A stretch of DNA of 20,921 nucleotides from Anaerovibrio sp. (GTDB taxonomy: Bacteria > Bacillota > Negativicutes > Selenomonadales > Selenomonadaceae): the NCBI GenBank assembly GCA_016302095.1, contig JAEDOE010000002.1, positions 1 through 20,921 on the forward strand. The letters run 5' to 3'. The stretch's first letter is position 1; the number at the start of each line of letters is the position of its first letter. Of this stretch, positions 14,508-20,921 are shown one piece after another. The notes beneath the pieces are model-generated. The model was given only the letters and a program-made list of their open reading frames with translations, was not told the DNA's origin and made no database searches. The translations under genes were made by a program, and so were the position numbers.

Positions 14508-16676
14508 ATGGCAGAGCGTAATCTGAAACAGGAAATACAGGCAAAACTCAAGGACGATATTATGCAGGGCGCTCTGTCCAAGTTTGCAGAGCAGTATCCT
14601 GGTTCCCGCCTGAACGCTTACAAGGGACAGGATATTGAGGGGCTCCGGGAGAGCCTCCGTGCCATGAAGCACGATGCAGTGCAGCATATCAACCAGCTGG
14701 CTGATGAGTTCGAGGCAAGCCTCAAAAAGAGAGGGGCTCATGTCTTCCGCGCCAAGGATGGCGATGCAGTAAAGGAATACCTCATCAAGATCTGCAAGGA
14801 AAACAACGTAAAGCGCGTAGTAAAGTCCAAGTCCATGGCATCTGAGGAAATCCACCTCAACGAGTGCTTTGGGGACCATGACATCCGCGTGAAGGAAACA
14901 GACCTGGGCGAGTGGATGATCGCCATCAAGGGGCAGAAGCCATCCCACATGGTTATGCCTGCTATCCATCTGAACCGCTATCAGTGTGCGGAGATGTTCG
15001 AGCAGGAGCTGCACATTGATGTGCCTGGCGAGGATATCCCGAACATGATTCAGCTGGCCCGCAAGAATCTCCGCCAGGAGTTCCTGCAGGCAGACATGGG
15101 CATCACCGGCGCCAACTTCGGTATTGCCGAGAACGGTGCCATTGGTTTGGTTACCAATGAGGGCAATGCCCGCCTGGTAACTACCCTGCCGAGAATTCAC
15201 GTAGTGCTCATCGGCTATGAGAAGCTGATTCCTACTACCGAGGATGCTGCCAAGATTCTCCGCCTGCTGCCGCGCAATGGTACCTGCCAGCGCATGACCA
15301 GCTACATGACCATGGTGGACGGCCCTACCAAGGTTATCTACAAGAATGACCAGGGCAAGGTGGTGGAGGAAGACCGCAAGCAGTACGTTATCATTCTGGA
15401 TAACGGCCGTCTTGAGGCAGCCAAGGACCCTGTTTTCCAGCAGGCTTATCAGTGCGTGCGCTGTGCATCCTGCCTGAATGTATGTCCTATCTGGACACTG
15501 GTAGGCGGACACGTATACGGCCATATCTACTCCGGCGGTATCGGTGCTATCCTCACCGGCCTCTTTAACGGCGTAGAGACCTTTGCCCAGTTCAGTGACC
15601 TGTGCATTGGCTGCCGCAAGTGTACTACTGTCTGCCCGGGCAAGATTCCAATTCCTGATATCATTGACGAGCTGCGCAGCCGCTATGTACAGAAGCATGG
15701 CGCGCCGGGCATGGACAAGACCATGTTTAACATGGTGCTGAACGACCGCGGCCTGTTCCACAAGCTGCTTTTGAAGGCCGGTGCCATCGGCCAGGCTCCG
15801 TTCAAGAAGGGCAAGTTCATTCGTCACCTGCCTCTCTTTATGGAGGAGATGACCAAGGGCAGGAGCCTTCCTACCATTGCCAGCGAGCCGTTCCGTGACA
15901 GGGTTGAGCGCCTGATGAAGAAGAATCCTTCCAAGCCGAAGAAGAAGGTTGCTTACTTCAGCGGCTGCAACATGGACTTCGTATTTGCTGATACCAGTGA
16001 GAACGTGGTGAAGGTGCTCCAGAGCCTGGGCATGGAGGTTGTATATCCTATGGAGCAGGCATGCTGCGGCAAGCCGATCCTGGGCATCGGTGACCGTGAG
16101 GCAGGCAAGGAGACCGCCAAGAAGAATATCGCCGCCTTTGAGAAGACTGGTGCAGATGTGATTCTGTCCGCCTGCCCGACCTGTACGGAAACCCTCGAGG
16201 AGACATACATGAAGCTCTTTGAGAACGATCCTGAGTGGAAGGCAAGGGCAAGGGCATTCTGCAGCAAGGTATGCGAGTTCTCCAAGTTCGTGGCTCAGGA
16301 GTATGAGAAGACCGGCCGCCTGACTCATGCAAGGGGCGGCGAGAAGGTTACCTACCATGATTCCTGCCACATGAAGCGTGGCCTGGGCATCTATGAGGAG
16401 CCGAGAGCCTTGATTGATGCAACTCCTGGCGTTGAGCTGGTGGAGATGCACAACTGCGACAAGTGCTGCGGCATGGCCGGTTCCTTCGGCATGAAGTATC
16501 AGGAGGTTTCCATCCCGATGCTGAATGAGAAGGTGAAGAACATCAAGGACACCGGTGCAACTACTGCCGTTGTGGCATGCCCTGCCTGCATGATGCAGAT
16601 TGGCGGCGGCCTGGACAAGGCAGATACCGGCATTCAGACCAAGCACATTGCTGATTTGCTGGCTGAGAAGCTGTAA
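14508..16676 (+). CDS. lutB: LutB-LutA fusion, iron-sulfur lactate oxidase subunit
   Basis: A 722-aa protein that combines what are two proteins in Bacillus. Residues about 1-300 are a LutB/LldF LUD domain (KSKSMASEEIHLNE, ETDLGEWMI, ADMGITGANFGIAE, TNEGNARLVTTLPR). Two ferredoxin-type 4Fe-4S motifs follow: CVRCASCLNVCP from Cys316 and CIGCRKCTTVCPGKIP from Cys366. From about 475 to the end are two cysteine-rich CCG domains like LutA/LldE or GlpC: YFSGCN, ACCGKPILGIGD and CPTC, then YHDSCHMKRG, CDKCCGMAGSFG and CPACMMQIGGG. With LutC this gives a complete LutABC set in two genes. Electrons would flow from lactate through the clusters to an acceptor that the sequence does not identify. GGAGG (14493-14497) supports ATG 14508. 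Confidence 0.92.
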   Translation: MAERNLKQEIQAKLKDDIMQGALSKFAEQYPGSRLNAYKGQDIEGLRESLRAMKHDAVQHINQLADEFEASLKKRGAHVFRAKDGDAVKEYLIKICKENNVKRVVKSKSMASEEIHLNECFGDHDIRVKETDLGEWMIAIKGQKPSHMVMPAIHLNRYQCAEMFEQELHIDVPGEDIPNMIQLARKNLRQEFLQADMGITGANFGIAENGAIGLVTNEGNARLVTTLPRIHVVLIGYEKLIPTTEDAAKILRLLPRNGTCQRMTSYMTMVDGPTKVIYKNDQGKVVEEDRKQYVIILDNGRLEAAKDPVFQQAYQCVRCASCLNVCPIWTLVGGHVYGHIYSGGIGAILTGLFNGVETFAQFSDLCIGCRKCTTVCPGKIPIPDIIDELRSRYVQKHGAPGMDKTMFNMVLNDRGLFHKLLLKAGAIGQAPFKKGKFIRHLPLFMEEMTKGRSLPTIASEPFRDRVERLMKKNPSKPKKKVAYFSGCNMDFVFADTSENVVKVLQSLGMEVVYPMEQACCGKPILGIGDREAGKETAKKNIAAFEKTGADVILSACPTCTETLEETYMKLFENDPEWKARARAFCSKVCEFSKFVAQEYEKTGRLTHARGGEKVTYHDSCHMKRGLGIYEEPRALIDATPGVELVEMHNCDKCCGMAGSFGMKYQEVSIPMLNEKVKNIKDTGATTAVVACPACMMQIGGGLDKADTGIQTKHIADLLAEKL

Positions 16677-16714
16677 GGCCTGGGCGATTTCAAGGATTAA
16701 TTAAGTCAATATTG

Positions 16715-16774
16715 TACTGCCGGCTGCATATATGCTGCTGGTGCTGCATAGAGGGGAAAATGCAGCCGGCGGTA
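16715..16774 (+). promoter_or_regulatory. Intercistronic hairpin between lutBA and etfB
   Basis: TACTGCCGGCTGCAT (16715-16729) pairs with ATGCAGCCGGCGGTA (16760-16774): 15 bp with one G-U pair and a 30-base loop. No T-tract follows directly; the nearest is at 16790-16796, so classical termination is doubtful. It sits in the operon's only long gap (148 bases). It may be an mRNA stability or processing element that sets different levels of the lut and etf-lct segments, or a partial attenuator. Confidence 0.65.
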
Positions 16775-16824
16775 TTGAGTAGAAGAAGTATTTTTTAGAG
16801 CGATGCTATTGGGGGAAATTCAAT

Positions 16825-17616
16825 ATGGAAATTTTGGTTTGTATTAAGCAGGTTCCAGGCTCCAATAAGGTAGAGGTTGATCCGGTTACCGGCGTGCTGA
16901 AGCGCAACGGTGCTGACAGCAAGATGAACCCTTATGATCTGTATGCCTTGGAGTGCGGCATGAAGCTGAAGGAGCAGTATGGTGGCCGAGTGAGTGTAAT
17001 TACCATGGGACCACCGCCAGCCGCCACCATCATCCGTGAGGCTTTTGCCATGGGTGCCGATGAGGGTGCATTGGTATCTGACAGGGCTTTTGGCGGTGCC
17101 GATGTACTGGCTACCAGCTACACTCTGGCACAGGGCATCAAGAAGATGGGCAACTTTGATGTTATCATCTGCGGCTTGCAGACCACTGACGGCGATACGG
17201 CACAGGTAGGCCCGGAGGTTTCCGAGGCTCTGGATATCCCTTGCGTATGCAACGTGGCAAAGATTGACAAGGTGGAGGATAATGCCATTTTTGTTGACAT
17301 GGAGATGGCTCATGAGTTTGAGCAGCTGAAGGTGCAGTTCCCATGCCTCATCACCGTAAAGAAGGATATTCTCCAGCCGCGCCTCCCTTCCTACAAGCTG
17401 AAGAAGGCAACCGAGAAGCGCGAGATTGCCGTATATGCCCTGAAGGACATGGAGGATCAGGACAAGAACCATTATGGACTTTCTGGTTCAGCTACCCAGG
17501 TACAGCGTATTTTCCCGCCGGTTTCCGACAAGGAACAGGAAACCTGGACAGGAAGCGGTGCCGAGCTGGCTGACAAGCTGCACGGCAAGCTGAAGCAGCT
17601 GAAATTTATTTCCTGA
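16825..17616 (+). CDS. etfB: Electron transfer flavoprotein beta subunit (LctB-like)
   Basis: EtfB of a lactate-linked electron transfer flavoprotein, 263 aa, normal size. The family start MEILVCIKQVPGSNKVEVD and the nucleotide-binding stretches MGPPPAATIIREAFAMGADE, DVIICGLQTTDGDTAQVGP and the FPCLITVKKD segment are clear. It pairs with EtfA downstream and should bind FAD; in LctBCD complexes this subunit also receives electrons for NAD+. The ribosome site is weaker than elsewhere (GGGGG at 16811-16815, 9 bases before ATG 16825). The preceding hairpin-bearing gap suggests separate control of this segment. That it belongs to a confurcating complex is inferred from the ferredoxin-fused EtfA and the downstream dehydrogenase. 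Confidence 0.93.
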   Translation: MEILVCIKQVPGSNKVEVDPVTGVLKRNGADSKMNPYDLYALECGMKLKEQYGGRVSVITMGPPPAATIIREAFAMGADEGALVSDRAFGGADVLATSYTLAQGIKKMGNFDVIICGLQTTDGDTAQVGPEVSEALDIPCVCNVAKIDKVEDNAIFVDMEMAHEFEQLKVQFPCLITVKKDILQPRLPSYKLKKATEKREIAVYALKDMEDQDKNHYGLSGSATQVQRIFPPVSDKEQETWTGSGAELADKLHGKLKQLKFIS

Positions 17617-17670
17617 TTTGGCAGGAAAAGTGTGTATTAGGATTTCGACCAGAAAAGGAGATAATGCGAA

Positions 17671-18867
17671 ATGGGAAGACTGATAGTTCATCAGGATAAA
17701 GTAACAGATATCGCTGCTATGGTAGCCCTCTGCCCATTCAAGGCTCTGGAGGACAACAATGGCAAGCTGGAAATCAATGCCGCCTGCAAGCTGTGCAAGC
17801 TGTGCGTAAAGAAGGGCCAGCCGGGCGCCATGGAATTTGTTGAGGAAGAAACCGGTCCAAAGGTTGATAAGAGCCTTTGGAAGGGCATTACCGTATATGT
17901 TGACCATGTAGAGGGTGAAATCCACCCTGTTACCCTGGAGCTTCTGGGCAAGGCCCGTGAGCTGGCTGACAAGATTAACCATCCTGTACAGGCTCTGTTC
18001 CTGGGCAGCGACATCGGCGACAAGGCGCAGGAGCTGCTGCACTACGGCGTAGACAAGGTTTATGTGGTAGATACCCCTGAGCTGAAGGATTTCAAGATTG
18101 AGAGCTATACCGCTGCTTTTGAGCAGTACATCAACGAGGTGAAGCCTTCTTCTATCTTGGTAGGCGCAACCCCTGTAGGCCGTCAGCTGGCACCGAGGGT
18201 GGCTGCCCGCTTCAAGACCGGCCTTACCGCAGACTGCACCATCCTGGAGATGCATGACAACACCGATCTGGTACAGATTCGTCCTGCTTTCGGCGGCAAC
18301 ATCATGGCGGAGATTCTCTGCTCCAACACCCGTCCGCAGCTGGCAACTGTACGTTATAAGATTATGAATGCCCCTGAGCGTTCTGCTGAGCCGAAGGGCG
18401 AGATTGTCAAGATGGAGGTTCCTGCTGACAAGCTGAAGGCTCGCATGGAAGTGCTTGGCATTGTCAAGAAGGAGAAGGTAAAGACCATCGAGAGTGCCGA
18501 TGTGCTGGTAGTAGCAGGCCGCGGCCTCAAGAAGGTTGAGGACCTGGATATGATCCGCCAGCTGGCAGATGCCCTGGGCGGCGATATTGCCTGCACCAGG
18601 CCTCTGGCAGAGGCAGGCTGGCTGGATGCCAACCGCCAGATTGGCTTGTCCGGCCGTACTGTACGTCCGAAGCTGATTATTACCTGCGGTGTACATGGTG
18701 CAATCCAGTTCGTAGCAGGCATGAACAACTCCGAGCAGGTGGTAGCTATCAACTCCGACCCGGAGGCTCCTATCTTCAAGGTAGCGAACTACGCCCTGGT
18801 TGGCGATATTTATGAGATCGTACCGCAGCTGATTGAGAAGATTAAGCAGGGAGGGGCTTTGGCATGA
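17671..18867 (+). CDS. etfA: EtfA with N-terminal half-ferredoxin domain (LctC-like)
   Basis: Electron transfer flavoprotein alpha subunit, 398 aa, carrying about 65 extra N-terminal residues. These hold Cys21-Pro and Cys39-x2-Cys42-x2-Cys45, with Gly49 at the place of the usual fourth Cys. In a two-cluster ferredoxin fold the first motif's Cys-Pro and the second motif's CxxCxxC share one 4Fe-4S cluster. That set is kept while the other cluster's ligands are lost, so one cluster is predicted. The rest is standard EtfA: an alpha/beta domain, then the FAD-binding domain ([46 protein letters not shown]). Ferredoxin-fused EtfA marks the LctBCD-type lactate dehydrogenase that couples lactate and ferredoxin oxidation to NAD+ reduction. 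AAGGAG at 17655-17660 supports ATG 17671. Its stop overlaps the next start (ATGA). Confidence 0.93.
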   Translation: MGRLIVHQDKVTDIAAMVALCPFKALEDNNGKLEINAACKLCKLCVKKGQPGAMEFVEEETGPKVDKSLWKGITVYVDHVEGEIHPVTLELLGKARELADKINHPVQALFLGSDIGDKAQELLHYGVDKVYVVDTPELKDFKIESYTAAFEQYINEVKPSSILVGATPVGRQLAPRVAARFKTGLTADCTILEMHDNTDLVQIRPAFGGNIMAEILCSNTRPQLATVRYKIMNAPERSAEPKGEIVKMEVPADKLKARMEVLGIVKKEKVKTIESADVLVVAGRGLKKVEDLDMIRQLADALGGDIACTRPLAEAGWLDANRQIGLSGRTVRPKLIITCGVHGAIQFVAGMNNSEQVVAINSDPEAPIFKVANYALVGDIYEIVPQLIEKIKQGGALA

Positions 18868-20267
18868 GCGAGTACAAGAAACTTACTGAGCAGGATTTAG
18901 CTGAGGTTGCCAAGATTGTGCCGCGTGAGCGCATTCTTTGGGCAGATGAGATAAATGAGGAATACAGCCATGATGAGCTGACTGCAACCCCGTCCTATCC
19001 GGATTTGGTGGTGCGCGCTACATCTGCTGAGGAGATTTCCGGCGTATTGAAGTATGCCAACAAGGAGCACATCGCTGTTACCCCGCGTGGCGCAGGTACC
19101 GGCCTGGTAGGTGCTTCCGTAGCTGTAGAGCATGGTATCATGATTGACACCACTCTCATGAACCACTTCCTGGAGCTGGATGAGGAGAACCTCACCCTGA
19201 CTTTGGAGCCGGGCGTGCTCCTGATGGAGATTTACCAGTATGTGGAGCCGAAGGGATTGTTCTATCCGCCTGATCCGGGTGAGAAGACTGCTACCATCGG
19301 CGGCAACATCAGCACTAATGCAGGCGGCATGCGCGCTGTAAAGTATGGTGTAACCCGTGATTTCGTCCGGGGCCTGGAGATTGTCCTGGCTGACGGCACC
19401 ATCATGGAAGTAGGCGGCAAGGTTGTAAAGAACAGCTCCGGCTACGATCTGAAGGATATGATTATCGGTTCCGAGGGTACTTTGGCATTCGTTACCAAGG
19501 CTATCCTGAAGCTGCTGCCTCTGCCTCAGAAGGCTGTCAGCCTGCTGGTACCGTTCCCTACCCTGGCTCAGGCTATCCGCACTGTGCCATTGATTGTAAA
19601 GTCCAAGGCAACCCCGACCGCTATCGAGTTCATGGAGCGTGAGGTTATCATGGACGCAGAGAATTTCCTGGGTCAGAGCTTCCCGGACAATCAGGCAGAT
19701 GCATATCTCCTGCTGAAGTTCGATGGCAGCAATGCCGAGGATATTGCCAAGGATTATGATGCAGTTGCCCAGCTCTGCCTGGAGCAGGGTGCCATCGATG
19801 TATTGATTGCCGATACCGATGAGCGTGCCGATGCTATCTGGAAGACCAGAGGCTCCTTCCTGCAGGCTATCAGCGGCTCCACTACCATGATGGACGAGGT
19901 AGATGTTGTTGTACCTCGCAACAAGGTAAATGAGTTCGTAGAGTATGTACACGCATTGCAGGATGAGATGCATGTCCGCATCAAGAGCTTCGGCCATGCC
20001 GGTGACGGCAACCTCCATGTTTACATCCTCCGGGATGACCTGGATGAAGAAGCATGGGAGAAGGTGCTCAACGATACCATGGAGAAGATGTATGCCAAGG
20101 CACGCACCATGGATGGCAAGGTATCCGGCGAGCACGGCATCGGCTTTGCCAAGAAGCCATACCTGAAGGAAGACCTGGACCCTGCCGCTGTTGAAATCAT
20201 GCGGGGCATCAAGAAGGCCTTCGACCCTAACAACATTCTGAATCCTCGTAAGGTTTGCTTTGATTGA
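18864..20267 (+). CDS. lctD: FAD-linked lactate dehydrogenase, GlcD/LctD family
   Basis: FAD-dependent 2-hydroxyacid dehydrogenase of 467 aa. The FAD-binding half has [28 protein letters not shown], the Asn-Ala-Gly-Gly-Met stretch and [18 protein letters not shown]. The C-terminal FAD-oxidase half has the substrate and metal-binding motifs [10 protein letters not shown] and [10 protein letters not shown]. Size and motifs match LctD of the electron-confurcating lactate dehydrogenase and GlcD; members of this group usually act on D-lactate or glycolate. It overlaps the etfA stop by four bases (ATGA), and GGGAGG just upstream inside etfA serves as ribosome site, so EtfBA and this enzyme are made together. 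There is no signal peptide or Fe-S motif. A glycolate dehydrogenase role is possible but less likely given the permease and lut genes. Confidence 0.93.
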   Translation: MSEYKKLTEQDLAEVAKIVPRERILWADEINEEYSHDELTATPSYPDLVVRATSAEEISGVLKYANKEHIAVTPRGAGTGLVGASVAVEHGIMIDTTLMNHFLELDEENLTLTLEPGVLLMEIYQYVEPKGLFYPPDPGEKTATIGGNISTNAGGMRAVKYGVTRDFVRGLEIVLADGTIMEVGGKVVKNSSGYDLKDMIIGSEGTLAFVTKAILKLLPLPQKAVSLLVPFPTLAQAIRTVPLIVKSKATPTAIEFMEREVIMDAENFLGQSFPDNQADAYLLLKFDGSNAEDIAKDYDAVAQLCLEQGAIDVLIADTDERADAIWKTRGSFLQAISGSTTMMDEVDVVVPRNKVNEFVEYVHALQDEMHVRIKSFGHAGDGNLHVYILRDDLDEEAWEKVLNDTMEKMYAKARTMDGKVSGEHGIGFAKKPYLKEDLDPAAVEIMRGIKKAFDPNNILNPRKVCFD

Positions 20268-20321
20268 TCCCTAACCGATTAAAGCTTTCCTATAACTCCC
20301 TATAAATCCCTAACAAACGGG

Positions 20322-20352
20322 AAAGCCCCTGCGCTGCGGCGCAGGGGCTTTT
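20322..20352 (+). terminator. Intrinsic terminator of the lactate operon
   Basis: AAAGCCCCTGCG (20322-20333) pairs with CGCAGGGGCTTT (20340-20351) around a six-base loop, ending in TTTT. It lies 55 bases after the lctD stop. Between them are three near-copies of a CCTATAA-like unit (about 20288-20313) of unknown meaning. Confidence 0.92.
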
Positions 20353-20396
20353 CTGGTGGGGAAAAAAGATGTGGAAATGTAATACATAATGTGCAG

Positions 20397-20425
20397 CGTA
20401 ATCAAAATTTATCATTTTGGTTACG
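20397..20425. repeat. AT-rich inverted repeat between lctD and yitT
   Basis: CGTAATCAAAAT (20397-20408) and ATTTTGGTTACG (20414-20425) pair at 11 of 12 positions around TTATC, the twelfth being a G-U wobble in RNA. A second small palindrome, GTAATGTTAC, abuts it at 20425-20434. It is not followed by a T-tract. It may be a protein-binding site; no gene is seen in 20353-20654. Confidence 0.45.
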
Positions 20426-20561
20426 TAATGTTACAAAAATATTTTCAGGAAAGTTTTGTTTGTACTGGAAGGAGTTGAGGTGCTGTGGCTAAATGATATA
20501 TGATGCATACTCTTTTCACCAGTTGTTTTTTGTATGCTTCAAATATGATATAGAAAATATG

Positions 20562-20603
20562 TTTATAAATTATATTTATAAATCGCCTGAATTGTGATAT
20601 GAT
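20562..20603 (+). promoter_or_regulatory. Probable yitT promoter with overlapping dyad operator
   Basis: TTTATA (20575-20580), a 17-base spacer and TATGAT (20598-20603) preceded by TG-A form an extended -10 promoter. A perfect 9-bp inverted repeat, TTTATAAAT (20562-20570) and ATTTATAAA (20574-20582), overlaps the -35, an arrangement expected of a repressor site. The dyad is very AT-rich, so chance is possible. Confidence 0.45.
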
Positions 20604-20684
20604 TGTATGCAACGGGGATAATTGTGCCCGTGTCTTGGCATGTGTACTGCTGAAATGGGGGCAATCTGCGAAATGAAAGCGGGG

Positions 20685-20921
20685 ATGAATATGATACGAA
20701 GAAGGAGAATAATCAGAGCCAGAACCCTGAAGCATAAAATTATGCATTACGCCGGTATTACCCTGGGCTGCCTGATTGCCAGCAGCTCCATCAATCTGTT
20801 TCTGGTGCCGTCGCACCTTCTGACTGGTGGCGTGACGGGTGTTGCTATCATCTTTTATTATCTGGCGGACTTGCCCATTGGTATCCAGACACTTGTATAT
20901 AACGTGCCTTTGCTGCTGGCG
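20685..20921 (+). CDS. YitT-family membrane protein, 5' part only
   Basis: The first 79 codons of a polytopic membrane protein cut by the window edge. A basic N-terminus (MNMIRRRRIIRARTLKHK) is followed by a hydrophobic helix and the family segment GCLIASSSINLFLVPSHLLT, then GGVTGVAIIFYYLADLPIG and the start of the next helix, which match the YitT/DUF161 family. The function of this family is not established. The start is uncertain: in-frame ATGs occur at 20655, 20673, 20685 and 20691. The last is six bases after GGGG (20681-20684), and 20673 is 11 bases after GGGGG (20657-20661). It probably has its own promoter near 20575-20603, separate from the lactate operon. Confidence 0.8.
   Translation, partial: MNMIRRRRIIRARTLKHKIMHYAGITLGCLIASSSINLFLVPSHLLTGGVTGVAIIFYYLADLPIGIQTLVYNVPLLLA

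Noticed and set aside
14502..16646. A 714-codon minus-strand open frame
   Set aside because: Antisense to the LutB-LutA fusion, with a Leu/His/Ala-rich translation lacking domains and no minus-strand ribosome site. It is a shadow of biased codons.
16715..16796. Full transcription terminator after lutBA
   Set aside because: The stem is strong, but the T-run is 15 bases away and etfB has no clear promoter of its own, so complete termination there is unlikely.
18897..20135. A 412-codon minus-strand open frame
   Set aside because: Antisense to lctD; no domain and no supporting ribosome site.
20445..20816. A 123-codon minus-strand frame at the window end
   Set aside because: Half of it is antisense to the clearly coding yitT start and the rest crosses AT-rich regulatory DNA.

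Overview
The window looks like a chromosomal segment of a diderm Firmicute of class Negativicutes (Selenomonas, Megamonas or Mitsuokella type). This is inferred from an outer-membrane porin with an N-terminal SLH domain, strong AGGAGG-type ribosome sites, a lactate-oxidation operon built around a ferredoxin-fused electron-transfer flavoprotein, and a futalosine-pathway menaquinone gene. The genus cannot be fixed from the sequence alone. There is no rRNA, tRNA, CRISPR array, transposase or prophage gene.

Layout. (1) 1-2388: an endonuclease/exonuclease/phosphatase-fold hydrolase and malQ, tightly coupled. (2) 2389-2733: a non-coding gap with several hairpins and a G-run. (3) 2734-4175: the OmpM-like SLH porin and its terminator. 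(4) 4221-4401: a 181-bp element forming one giant imperfect hairpin, possibly a MITE-like repeat. (5) 4475-7588: a large exported multidomain amylopullulanase of family GH13. With malQ this gives the region a starch and maltodextrin theme. (6) 7631-9194: a bidirectional terminator, then mqnA and a speD homologue on the minus strand, each with its own promoter. The SpeD homologue has Gly where the pyruvoyl-forming Ser should be. (7) 9253-10912: uvrC with a repeat-bearing leader. The protein is only 491 aa because about 100 residues are missing between the UVR and RNase H domains. (8) 10984-20352: a lactate regulon. A LctP-type permease and a FadR/GntR regulator lie on the minus strand. Divergent from them is lutC, then a LutB-LutA fusion, etfB, etfA (with an N-terminal half-ferredoxin) and a GlcD/LctD-type FAD lactate dehydrogenase. 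(9) 20353-20921: an AT-rich regulatory region and the start of a YitT-family membrane protein, cut by the window edge.

How they fit together. The permease should import lactate and the FadR-type regulator should sense it. Two chemically distinct lactate oxidation systems sit in one gene string. The LutABC-type iron-sulfur enzyme is usually linked to L-lactate. The LctBCD-type flavin-based electron-confurcating enzyme is usually linked to D-lactate, NAD+ and ferredoxin. The most unusual points are the Ser-to-Gly SpeD homologue, the shortened UvrC, the dual lactate operon with its LutBA fusion, and the large palindromic element upstream of the amylopullulanase. All functional calls come from reading motifs in the translations; no database search was run.
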